This document shows positions 7,630 to 13,389 of a stretch of DNA of 13,425 bases, one piece after another. The notes under the pieces are model-generated. The model had not been told where the DNA came from and did no database searches. It saw only the letters and a program-made list of their open reading frames with translations. The translations under genes and the position numbers were made by a program. This stretch comes from JBKHBT01 sp046542255 (GTDB lineage: Bacteria; UBP14; UBA6098; JBKHBT01): NCBI GenBank assembly GCA_046542255.1, contig JBKHBT010000092.1, positions 1 to 13,425 on the forward strand, read 5' to 3'. How positions within the stretch are numbered: the stretch's first letter is position 1; each line of letters begins with the position of its first letter.

Positions 7630-7848
7630 TTATCTTGCCATATCGAAGCCGATTTTGCGGATTTTGGCGATATCATCATCGCTGAATCCCTCATGATGCG
7701 CTATTTCAAGCGGCGTTCTTACTTCAATGCCGATGCTTTGAAGATATATCTTCCACCAATCGATGATTTCAGCTTCCTGAATATTAGCGTCCATCTCAAA
7801 TGCAGTGATACCAATCCGGGAAGACAGTATAATAGAAATCTTCGCCAT
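7630..7848 (-). CDS. Tail assembly chaperone, C-terminal (T-like) frame
   Basis: The second frame of a lambda G/GT-like tail assembly chaperone pair. From its first ATG it encodes 72 residues, acidic and helical (EMDANIQEAEIIDWWKIY, EGFSDDDIAKIRKIGF). The frame lies exactly -1 relative to the upstream chaperone gene and is open without a stop from 7968 to its own TAA, so ribosomes that slip back one base would make a 241-residue fusion. No Shine-Dalgarno sequence precedes the ATG at 7848, which favours expression by frameshifting over independent initiation. In lambda, G and GT coat the tape measure and recruit tube subunits in the cytoplasm and are absent from the virion. The location just before the tape-measure candidate fits this. 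The main uncertainty is which slippery site is used. Confidence 0.72.
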   Translation of the reverse strand: MAKISIILSSRIGITAFEMDANIQEAEIIDWWKIYLQSIGIEVRTPLEIAHHEGFSDDDIAKIRKIGFDMAR

Positions 7849-7877
7849 ATTCTGGATATGTCTTTTCTCAGCATCTA

Positions 7878-8354
7878 TCAGCTCCTGTCCGCTTCGGAAA
7901 GCCTGTTCTTTATGGCTTTTTTCAAATATTGGAGCGCCATGGCCATATCTACCACGGCAGTTTGCATAAAAAAAGCTGCGATGATCTCTGCCTCCTTCGC
8001 CGGCATAATATTCTGCTCGAGAAATTCTGCGATCTCATTCACATTGATTTCTCTGGCTGATGTATTCTTTGGGATAATCAGATGAGCCAGCAGTTTTTCA
8101 AATTCGCTATTTTCTTCGAGATACAGAAGGAAGCTCGCCATGATTGCCGAGCCATTTCCAATGTCGATGCTCATCTTTTCGAATCGACTTCTTCTTTCGG
8201 CATCCATTTTCATGAATATATCTTCATATAGCCATCTAAATAGCCGTCTTCGGAAAAGCGGTGTGAGTTTCGCTATCCTGAATTCACGGTATTTGCCGTA
8301 TTTGCGCCGGCTATCTCTATCTATGACAGGTATTTTGATAATCGCTTTTGTCAT
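7878..8354 (-). CDS. Tail assembly chaperone, G-like
   Basis: A 158-residue, mostly helical protein between the tail tube candidate and the tape-measure candidate, the classical place of the tail assembly chaperone. Visible features are a basic N-terminal half (RDSRRKYGKYREFRIAKL, TPLFRRRLFRWLYEDIF) and a helical C-terminal half (IAEFLEQNIMPAKEAEII, MALQYLKKAIKNRLSEAD). It starts one base after the stop of the tube gene, with a weak GGA nine bases upstream, so translation may depend on coupling. Near its end a T7 run and an A6 run offer slippage into the -1 frame that continues to 7630. In this family the short and the frameshifted forms are made in a fixed ratio needed for tail assembly. I recognise no sequence family; the assignment rests on order, helix content and the frameshift. 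Confidence 0.75.
   Translation of the reverse strand: MTKAIIKIPVIDRDSRRKYGKYREFRIAKLTPLFRRRLFRWLYEDIFMKMDAERRSRFEKMSIDIGNGSAIMASFLLYLEENSEFEKLLAHLIIPKNTSAREINVNEIAEFLEQNIMPAKEAEIIAAFFMQTAVVDMAMALQYLKKAIKNRLSEADRS
7968..7974 (-). promoter_or_regulatory. Candidate -1 ribosomal frameshift site T TTT TTT
   Basis: In the chaperone frame the codons read GCT TTT TTT ATG (codons 127-130), giving a T_TTT_TTT heptamer in the correct phase for -1 slippage of both P-site and A-site tRNAs. The -1 frame is open from here through the downstream frame. A second candidate, TTG AAA AAA GCC at 7925-7914, also lies in the overlap but only its A-site codon re-pairs perfectly. The protein sequence after the second site looks more natural, so I cannot exclude it. 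Confidence 0.6.
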
Positions 8355-8355
8355 A

Positions 8356-9267
8356 TTAGCTTATCCATGAAAAATGCATCTCGACATCGCCTTCTTCTTC
8401 GAAATTGACATCGAATGCTATCTCCGAGCTTGTGATTCCCTGCGCTTCTCCGCCGATTTCTATGTCGCCTTTTCTCTGGCAATTTTTCAATGATGCAATC
8501 AGGCAGCCTTTTCTGCCACGCGATGCTCCAGATTCTGCTTTGACAAGCCAATAAAGCACGAAGTCTGCCAGTTCCGGGAAAGTTACTCCATCTTCAGACA
8601 GTTTGACTTCGCCCTCTTCCATTGTGCGATAGTACTGCAATTTAACGATGAATTCCTCGCCATCGGCTATCTCAGATTCTGTGCCAGTCTCGAATACAAT
8701 ATCTGGTGCCACTCCAGATTCCAGCCCGATTCTAAATTCCCTTTCGGAATCATCGGCAGAATCGGCTTCCTGCCAGAAGCTGCGGTCTTTCTTGCGCCTG
8801 AGTGATAGCACTTTCAAAAGGTCGTCTGAATCAGAGACGATCTCATCGAGATCTATCTTGCTTGAAGTAACTTCTTCGCCGGTTACAGATGCAGAAAGCG
8901 TTACCGTCTCCTGCACGAGTACTTTTTCTGTGGTTCCATCGAAATAATCGGTCATCTTCATGCCCATCAGAGCTGCAAGAAGAACCGGCGGAAGATTCCT
9001 GGTCTCGACAATGACACGATAGTTTTTGTCCACAGGAAGAGTGAAATCGCCGCTTGTACACGAATACGGCAATGCTTCCGTGCCAATCGAATTGATTAGC
9101 CGCCAATTATTCTTCAAGCAGCCCATATAGATCTCGACTTCGCGCAGGCTATGTGATGATGATGAGTCCTTGACATTAAGATTCGTCTTCATCCAGACAT
9201 CGCCGATATGACGAATCAGCTTGATGTCGCCACGCATCGCTTCGGGTATTTTTAATGATGTAGCCAT
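8356..9267 (-). CDS. Major tail tube protein candidate
   Basis: A 303-residue protein, beta-rich and acidic, placed directly before the tail assembly chaperone, the usual location of the major tail tube subunit that polymerises into hexameric rings. The N-terminus (KIPEAMRGDIKLIRHIGD) is followed by beta-strand-like stretches (GDFTLPVDKNYRVIVETR, VLVQETVTLSASVTGEEV), and the C-terminal part (GEEFIVKLQYYRTMEEGEV, VEMHFSWIS) fits a tube-protein beta barrel. A charged insertion near residues 140-185 (SLRRKKDRSFW, ADDSERE) may be surface-exposed. GGA lies seven bases upstream in GAAAGGAAATAAATG, nearly the same leader as that of the capsid-proximal gene at 11524. Its G+C content is higher than in the fibre gene (27 of 60 bases at 8581-8640). 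A 149-base gap with a REP-like repeat precedes it. The role is inferred from order; family not recognised. Confidence 0.68.
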   Translation of the reverse strand: MATSLKIPEAMRGDIKLIRHIGDVWMKTNLNVKDSSSSHSLREVEIYMGCLKNNWRLINSIGTEALPYSCTSGDFTLPVDKNYRVIVETRNLPPVLLAALMGMKMTDYFDGTTEKVLVQETVTLSASVTGEEVTSSKIDLDEIVSDSDDLLKVLSLRRKKDRSFWQEADSADDSEREFRIGLESGVAPDIVFETGTESEIADGEEFIVKLQYYRTMEEGEVKLSEDGVTFPELADFVLYWLVKAESGASRGRKGCLIASLKNCQRKGDIEIGGEAQGITSSEIAFDVNFEEEGDVEMHFSWIS

Positions 9268-9297
9268 TTATTTCCTTTCGATTTATTTTTTTAAGAT

Positions 9298-9391
9298 GTG
9301 CCTTCGGCTTCGCTCAGGCACCGATATAGCCTTATTTTGCGTTGTCCGAGCAGAGCGCCGTGCTGAGCGAAGCCGAAGTGCCGAGGACAAC
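9298..9391. repeat. REP-like GC-rich inverted repeat element
   Basis: The gap between the tail terminator and tail tube genes contains 15-bp perfect inverted repeats, CTTCGGCTTCGCTCA at 9302-9316 and its reverse complement at 9363-9377. A second pair, GTTGTCC at 9341-9347 and GGACAAC at 9385-9391, overlaps them, and GTGCCT/AGGCAC (9298-9303, 9316-9321) brackets the left arm. The stretch is clearly richer in G+C than its surroundings. Sequences of the type TTCGGCTTCGCTCAGGCACCG are familiar to me as dispersed intergenic repeats in bacterial chromosomes, so I read this as a host-type REP-like element that has entered the phage. It is too short to encode anything. Confidence 0.7.
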
Positions 9392-9416
9392 TATTCGACA
9401 TTTTTATTAAAATAGC

Positions 9417-9908
9417 CTATAATGCCGAATCATCGATTCTGACATCCAGCATGACATATACACCGTAGAATGGCGGTTTCAGCGTCATTTCTTTGCCTGC
9501 GGAATATTTCAAGACATCACCGATAGCAAATTCGCCGGGAATGACATTGATTGTCCTGTCGAACCAGCTAAAATTCATATCCTGAATCGCCATTGCCAGA
9601 AGCTGCAGAAAACGATACATCGTCAAAATTGCATCCGCTGGGTCGGGGATGTGGAAATATGCATAGACCGGCAAAGAAAGTTTCACATTGTCCACCGAAA
9701 GGCCATTTTCGCTTTTGAATGTGCCATTTTCCGGCGGAAGGACACATGCCAATGGCAATTTGTCTGCGGCATTTTCATCCGGTGTTGTGAAGCCATGTGT
9801 TATATTATTGAACATTCTCTCTTCGCTACCGTATTCATCCGGCATATTCTCAAGAATCGATTTGATATTTTCGCCAAGTGTCCATAATTTGGGGATTGTC
9901 AGGTCCAA
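9417..9908 (-). CDS. Tail terminator / tail completion protein candidate
   Basis: A 163-residue soluble protein between the head-tail connector candidate and the tail tube. Size and position fit the tail terminator (lambda gpU-like) or a completion protein that caps the tail and joins it to the head. Visible features are an N-terminal helix (LGENIKSILENMP), a central strand-rich stretch (VKLSLPVYAYFHIPDP) with a helix after it (RFLQLLAMAIQDM), and a C-terminal beta segment (FYGVYVMLDVRIDD). This alpha/beta pattern suits the family. The start is a TTG, chosen because a perfect AAGGAGG lies just upstream and the first internal ATG would remove 21 residues. The gene ends in TAG, unlike the TAA or TGA used by most neighbours. 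The role is inferred from context and fold pattern only. Confidence 0.65.
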   Translation of the reverse strand: MDLTIPKLWTLGENIKSILENMPDEYGSEERMFNNITHGFTTPDENAADKLPLACVLPPENGTFKSENGLSVDNVKLSLPVYAYFHIPDPADAILTMYRFLQLLAMAIQDMNFSWFDRTINVIPGEFAIGDVLKYSAGKEMTLKPPFYGVYVMLDVRIDDSAL

Positions 9909-9912
9909 AAGA

Positions 9913-9919
9913 CCTCCTT
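9913..9919 (-). promoter_or_regulatory. Perfect ribosome binding site for a TTG start
   Basis: AAGGAGG, four bases before the TTG at 9908, is the strongest Shine-Dalgarno match in this part of the window and decides the unusual start codon. A strong site paired with a weak codon may set moderate expression, as expected for a low-copy terminator protein. Confidence 0.7.
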
Positions 9920-9923
9920 TTTG

Positions 9924-9956
9924 GGCGATAGATGGCTATTTTCGCCACCTATCGCC
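9924..9956 (-). other. Intergenic stem-loop before the tail terminator gene
   Basis: Thirteen-base arms (9924-9936 and 9944-9956) with a seven-base loop are complementary except for one position, which becomes a G-U pair in the minus-strand transcript, so the stem folds better as that RNA than as the plus-strand RNA. It lies just upstream of the AAGGAGG site, with no T-run after it. A role in mRNA processing or stability is possible. Confidence 0.7.
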
Positions 9957-9964
9957 ATTGATAA

Positions 9965-10390
9965 TTATCTTCTTAGCTTGATTCTGCCACTTCTTCGCTT
10001 TATTAATCCGATATCCCATCGAAGCCTTCTTGCTGCTGCATCCAGAGCAAGGCTATATAGCTTCTCATATTCGATGGAACGGCGGGCATATTCATCCATC
10101 TCGCTGATTATTTTGCCGCGAAACATAAGATATAGCGCATAGTAACATGCCGGCCTTTTGAGCGTTTCGGGATTTTCGATATGATCGAGAAGATAGAAAT
10201 CTTCGCCATAGTAATCCTCGCCACGCTGCTGAAGATGTTTTAGCCTATTTAGCAAATCATCTTCGATTCGGCCTTTTACTAAATCATGATCGACGCTGGC
10301 TGCTGATTCTGCGAGTACTGGTTCATAATCGGCAAGGTCATTGCCATCTTCGGATATTGTATAAAGGCTTATTTCGCTCCATTCTGCCAT
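9965..10390 (-). CDS. Head-tail connector / adaptor protein candidate
   Basis: A 141-residue helical protein with a pattern I associate with phage connector proteins encoded between capsid and tail genes: an acidic N-terminus, a helical middle with KRPACYYALYLMFRGKI (about residues 78-94), then charged helices with repeated aromatic and basic positions (ARRSIEYEKLYSLALDAA) and a basic tail ending in IKRRSGRIKLRR. Connectors of this type sit under the portal and link it to the tail terminator. There is no signal peptide. GAGG lies five bases before the ATG, and the gene begins two bases after the stop of the exported head-module protein. The strongly basic C-terminus could contact DNA in the neck channel. 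Family membership is inferred, not proven. Confidence 0.65.
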   Translation of the reverse strand: MAEWSEISLYTISEDGNDLADYEPVLAESAASVDHDLVKGRIEDDLLNRLKHLQQRGEDYYGEDFYLLDHIENPETLKRPACYYALYLMFRGKIISEMDEYARRSIEYEKLYSLALDAAARRLRWDIGLIKRRSGRIKLRR

Positions 10391-10392
10391 AT

Positions 10393-10776
10393 TTACCTCA
10401 TTGGTATGCCGAATGATGAATCGCTATGCCAGAACACAAGGCTATCGGAAACAAGGCTTACAGAATCGATAGCAAATCCACCCGGAAGCGTGATTGCACC
10501 TTCGCTTACTATTCCGGACTTGGCTTTTAGTGTATCTTCGATTTCCACATTGCTCTGGAAAACGACAGAATCGGCAAATACGACTTCATCATCGAAATGA
10601 GTCGAATCCAGAAATTCTGCATTTCCTTCGACTTCGAGCTTCTCGATTTCAAAGCCGCTCCATCTATGGAGCTGGCCGAAAAGCATGGTGGGAAGAAGCG
10701 CAAGAGCGATAAGAACCGAAAAGAGCAAATACCATTTATATGATAGGTCGAATATTGCGATTTTGGATAGGGTCAT
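10393..10776 (-). CDS. Small fibre-like protein with signal peptide
   Basis: A 127-residue protein with two parts. Residues 15-33 (WYLLFSVLIALALLPTMLF) are hydrophobic and end in FG before Gln35, resembling a signal peptide or membrane anchor. The rest is a repetitive beta pattern (KLEVEGNAEFLDSTHF, DEVVFADSVVFQSNVEIED), as in phage fibre shafts, ending with DSVSLVSDSLVFWHSD, which is similar in style to the C-terminus of the 765-residue exported protein. AGGAGG lies ten bases upstream, and the gene begins two bases after the preceding stop. It sits among head genes, where a head fibre or collar protein could be encoded, but head fibres do not normally carry export signals. Exactly what it does is not visible. 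Confidence 0.72.
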   Translation of the reverse strand: MTLSKIAIFDLSYKWYLLFSVLIALALLPTMLFGQLHRWSGFEIEKLEVEGNAEFLDSTHFDDEVVFADSVVFQSNVEIEDTLKAKSGIVSEGAITLPGGFAIDSVSLVSDSLVFWHSDSSFGIPMR

Positions 10777-10778
10777 AA

Positions 10779-11081
10779 TTATAGATCCTCCTGCATCAGG
10801 TGTTTTTCGATTCGCTCGCGAAGCTCATTGCATGTGCCATTTGATTCCATACCATAGAATTCTGCCACTGCGATAAGCTGCGATTTCTTCATCGAAGATA
10901 GCCTATCGAATATGGCTTCGATATCGATATCGAAATCTAGCTCTGTATCGATAAGCGGATGGCCTTCGAGAATATCGATTTCATCGCTTTCTGATGTTGC
11001 ATAGTAGCCGTTTTCGAAATGAATATTTATCCTGCCATTTCCGATATGATGGTCGGGTGTATCTTTGGTGCTAAATAGCAT
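10779..11081 (-). CDS. Small head-module protein with HeH/SAP-like C-terminus
   Basis: A 100-residue acidic protein. The N-terminal half (INIHFENGYYATSESDEIDI, LEGHPLID) resembles small phage proteins often encoded just after the capsid gene. The C-terminal half (MKKSQLIAVAEFYGMESNG, NELRERIEKHL) has the helix-extended-helix pattern of HeH/SAP-type domains, which bind nucleic acid in some proteins; in phage heads their role is mostly unknown. The start is the ATG at 11081, because GGGAGG ends seven bases upstream and the stop of the previous gene lies two bases away. An in-frame ATG at 11102 would add seven residues but would overlap the upstream gene. Role in the head or neck is inferred from position. 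Confidence 0.68.
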   Translation of the reverse strand: MLFSTKDTPDHHIGNGRINIHFENGYYATSESDEIDILEGHPLIDTELDFDIDIEAIFDRLSSMKKSQLIAVAEFYGMESNGTCNELRERIEKHLMQEDL

Positions 11082-11083
11082 CC

Positions 11084-11524
11084 TTATACCTCCCAATGCC
11101 AATGGACATAGGCGGTAACTTCTGCACTGGAAAGGTCAGTGGGTGAGCCGGTCATTGTGATGTCAAGCTCGAGGACTGTGCCTCCGCCCAGACTGGTATT
11201 GTTCTGCTCCGGTGTCAGGCGATAGGATGTATCTGCGGCAATCTCGCCATCAGAATCGGTGTCGATTGCTGTTTCGAGAAGCTCATTGCTATTTGTCTTG
11301 TCCTTTATCTGGAAGGCATATTTCTTAGTGTCGCTGCTGGATGCTGTCGCGGTATCAGATACGATTATAATATCATCTATTGCTACGCCTTTGACTCCGG
11401 CGGGCATGATATGCGGAACGCAGAAAAGCGGTTTCTGGCCGGTAGAATTGAAACCGATGCCATTTACGGCGGTCAGATTATAGCGATTACTATTTATCAC
11501 CTGATGGTCATTTGTAAAGCTCAT
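11084..11524 (-). CDS. Capsid-proximal beta-rich protein, possible decoration protein
   Basis: A 146-residue protein encoded directly after the major capsid gene. It is soluble, rich in Thr, Ser, Asp and Asn, with beta-strand-like segments (KGVAIDDIIIVSDTATASSS, KKYAFQIKDKTNSNELLETA, TVLELDITMTGSP, VTAYVHWHWEV). Gene order and composition suit a head decoration or cement protein that binds the capsid surface; a similar beta-sandwich could also be a head fibre domain. The start has AAAGGAAATAA before the ATG, matching the leader of the tail tube gene, both expected to be highly expressed. I do not recognise a family, and the decoration role is inferred. Confidence 0.68.
   Translation of the reverse strand: MSFTNDHQVINSNRYNLTAVNGIGFNSTGQKPLFCVPHIMPAGVKGVAIDDIIIVSDTATASSSDTKKYAFQIKDKTNSNELLETAIDTDSDGEIAADTSYRLTPEQNNTSLGGGTVLELDITMTGSPTDLSSAEVTAYVHWHWEV
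11089..11094 (-). promoter_or_regulatory. Ribosome binding site fixing the start at 11081
   Basis: GGGAGG followed by seven bases and ATG at 11081. It rules out the upstream in-frame ATG at 11102 as the main start. Confidence 0.7.
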
Positions 11525-11574
11525 TTATTTCCTTTCTTGAAATTTTATTTTCTAATCACAGCCGGCAGGCCGTA

Positions 11575-12768
11575 TTATAGAGTCTTTTTTGCATTATAGA
11601 TGAGGCCATGTGAGTATTTATGGTCTTTCATGATGAGCGAGCATGTCATGATAAGGCCTCTTCTCTGTGCATCGGGAGGCAAGTCGGCTGGCTTGGAATC
11701 CCATTCTACCATTCTTCCGCCCGGGCCATAGACGAGATTGAGTTTCTTGAGGTTAAGCGCCATCACTGCACCTTTTGGAGCATCCTTATCAACGATTATT
11801 GTCGGCATTCCGGCCGGTTCGAGATCGCCTTTGAAGAGTGTTACAGCGGTATGGCCAGAAGCGATTCGGCTATCGAAATCGACTGTTTCCATTCTATTGG
11901 ATACATAGGTATTGAATGTCGCCATTCTTCTGGCCTGTACGGAATCCATAAAGAGAATTACATCATCCATATTCGAATCATCGAGATAGATGGACTCGAG
12001 AAGATTATTGACCATTGTTGATGTCAATGCGTCTGTGCTGGCATCGGTTTTATTTGTACCTGTCTGGCGTAGCCATGTGTATGCACCGCGCATTCTGGAT
12101 GGATTTGCGCTGTCGCCAGAATTACGCTCGCCCCAGATAATCTCGCGGTTCAGGCGGCTTCTTAGCTTGCGCATCCAACGCTCGACATTATAATTGATAA
12201 ATTCCTGCCCATTTTTGAAACCGAATTGACGCGATTTGGCCACTTTTTCGGAAAATGGCAAATCTTCGCGGAAGGTCTCATAGTAATTATATTCTGTCGA
12301 AGGTTCATAGGATGCCACTTCATTGGCGCGATTGTATTCTGCCACCGGGCGTGAGATGACATCTATTGTGCTGCCATCTGCAACCGATGAAGGGGCAGAA
12401 ATACTATTCTCTTCGCGAACTACAGTCAGTGTGGATGTTGAAACATCGATATTAGTAATCCGCATCGTCTCGTCATAGTCGCGGAATTTGATTATCATAT
12501 TTATTGCAAATCTATCGACATTGCTTACGATAAACTCTGTATCAGTATCGGCGACTGCGCTGCCATTGTTCAGTGTATCCTGTTCGAATTGCTCGACATC
12601 CTCCAGCCATTCCACTTTGCCATTATCGCCGAAATGGCTGCGGTCGATCTCTTCGATGAGAGCCAGAAGGCCACGGCTGGTCTTCAGAACCGCAGTAAAT
12701 TCATCCGAGAGGTCCCGGACGCGGTTCGAAAGGTCATAGCTGGTCGGTGGTATTGTTAATTCTGCCAT
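11575..12768 (-). CDS. Major capsid protein, SU10-like HK97 fold
   Basis: A 397-residue protein that I read as the major capsid subunit. Residues about 68-118 form a beta insertion with the pattern of SU10-family capsid proteins (IIKFRDYDETMRITNIDVST, then STLTVVREENS). After it come the segment YNYYETFREDLPFSEKVAKS and a long helix NVERWMRKLRSRLNREIIWG (about 190-215), both as in that family (Pfam SU10 major capsid protein), then GAYTWLRQTG. The C-terminal half contains the peripheral-axial style alpha/beta region (DDVILFMDSVQARRMATFN, GMPTIIVDKDAPKGAVMALN). There is no N-terminal protease-dependent delta domain obvious by eye; a separate scaffold is encoded upstream. AAGGAG lies eight bases before the ATG, and a structured 102-base leader precedes it. 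This is the most secure structural call in the window. Confidence 0.85.
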   Translation of the reverse strand: MAELTIPPTSYDLSNRVRDLSDEFTAVLKTSRGLLALIEEIDRSHFGDNGKVEWLEDVEQFEQDTLNNGSAVADTDTEFIVSNVDRFAINMIIKFRDYDETMRITNIDVSTSTLTVVREENSISAPSSVADGSTIDVISRPVAEYNRANEVASYEPSTEYNYYETFREDLPFSEKVAKSRQFGFKNGQEFINYNVERWMRKLRSRLNREIIWGERNSGDSANPSRMRGAYTWLRQTGTNKTDASTDALTSTMVNNLLESIYLDDSNMDDVILFMDSVQARRMATFNTYVSNRMETVDFDSRIASGHTAVTLFKGDLEPAGMPTIIVDKDAPKGAVMALNLKKLNLVYGPGGRMVEWDSKPADLPPDAQRRGLIMTCSLIMKDHKYSHGLIYNAKKTL

Positions 12769-12795
12769 TAGTTTTTCTCCTTTTGATTTTGTTTG

Positions 12796-12842
12796 AGGAT
12801 CAAAGTCCTATTTGATATGTGGAGATCAAAGTCTCATTTAAT
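12796..12842 (-). repeat. Two tandem hairpin repeats in the capsid gene leader
   Basis: The 102-base gap before the capsid gene holds two 21-base direct repeats (12798-12818 and 12824-12844), 26 bases apart and matching at 18 of 21 positions. Each copy can fold two ways. One stem is ATCAAA with TTTGAT (12799-12804/12811-12816; copy 2 at 12825-12830/12837-12842 has one G-U pair in the minus transcript). The other is a 4-bp stem, AGGA/TCCT in copy 1 and GAGA/TCTC in copy 2, around the shared loop TCAAAG. The arms of this second stem differ between copies in a complementary manner. The rest of the gap is AT-rich and holds the AAGGAG site. Confidence 0.55.
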
Positions 12843-12870
12843 ATTGGAGATGAATTTTGTTTAGCTGGCT

Positions 12871-13389
12871 TTAGTTTCTTTTTTTGCCTTTGTTCATGGC
12901 AAGCATTTTCTGGATATCGCCATCCTGAATTGCTTTTTGCTTTGCCATTTCGGCCTGCGATAGCTTGCTGGAAGGCGTAAATCGCCGCGAATCGGTTTCG
13001 ACAGGAGCATGCTCTTCCGCCCTCAGAAAGCCCCATGGAAATTTCTCTTTGAATGAATCGACATATTCATTATATATTGCCTTTTTATTTTCATCTGGAA
13101 TATCTTCCTGGATTTCAGGCTCATCCCAAAGTCGCATTAATGTGCCTATTTGCTCTGGGTCGGCGCCCTTGCTGGTAAGAAGCAGCCTGGTATGCAAGAT
13201 TTGATTCTCATGGCGGAGATGTTCTATTTCTGCTTCGACATTCTCAGTTTTTAGATTTCTGGAATTCTGCTGCTTATCATTTTTCTTATGATTTTCAGAA
13301 ACTTTCTTTTCAGCTTCCTTATCTCCTTTTTGGCTTATATTGTTTTTCGATAGTTCGCTTTTTTTGTTTTTAGCGTCCTTTTTTGTCAT
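12871..13389 (-). CDS. Capsid scaffold-like protein
   Basis: A 172-residue, very hydrophilic protein immediately upstream of the major capsid gene, the usual place of a scaffold. Residues 1-48 are Lys, Asn, Ser and Glu-rich and probably disordered (KKDAKNKKSELSKNNISQKG). Residues about 50-75 (VEAEIEHLRHENQILHTRLL) form a predicted coiled coil. The middle holds a Trp/Phe motif (EKFPWGFLRAEE), and the C-terminal region (SQAEMAKQKAIQDGDIQKML) ends in basic residues (NKGKKRN), as in scaffolds whose C-terminus contacts the capsid subunit. There is no protease motif. AGGAGG lies four bases before the ATG. The reading frame is open up to the window edge without another start codon, but the strong ribosome binding site supports this one. 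The alternative is a capsid assembly or head accessory protein. Confidence 0.7.
   Translation of the reverse strand: MTKKDAKNKKSELSKNNISQKGDKEAEKKVSENHKKNDKQQNSRNLKTENVEAEIEHLRHENQILHTRLLLTSKGADPEQIGTLMRLWDEPEIQEDIPDENKKAIYNEYVDSFKEKFPWGFLRAEEHAPVETDSRRFTPSSKLSQAEMAKQKAIQDGDIQKMLAMNKGKKRN

Noticed and set aside
7630..7848. Independent gene of 72 residues
   Set aside because: No ribosome binding site before the ATG, and the frame continues open far upstream in -1 phase; a frameshift extension explains it better.
11572..11577. TATAAT on the minus strand after the capsid gene
   Set aside because: It overlaps the stop codon of the capsid gene and has no -35 partner at a proper distance; AT-rich codons explain it.
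12798..12844. CRISPR-like or phage-origin iteron array
   Set aside because: Only two imperfect 21-base copies with five bases between them, no spacers, and located in a gene leader.
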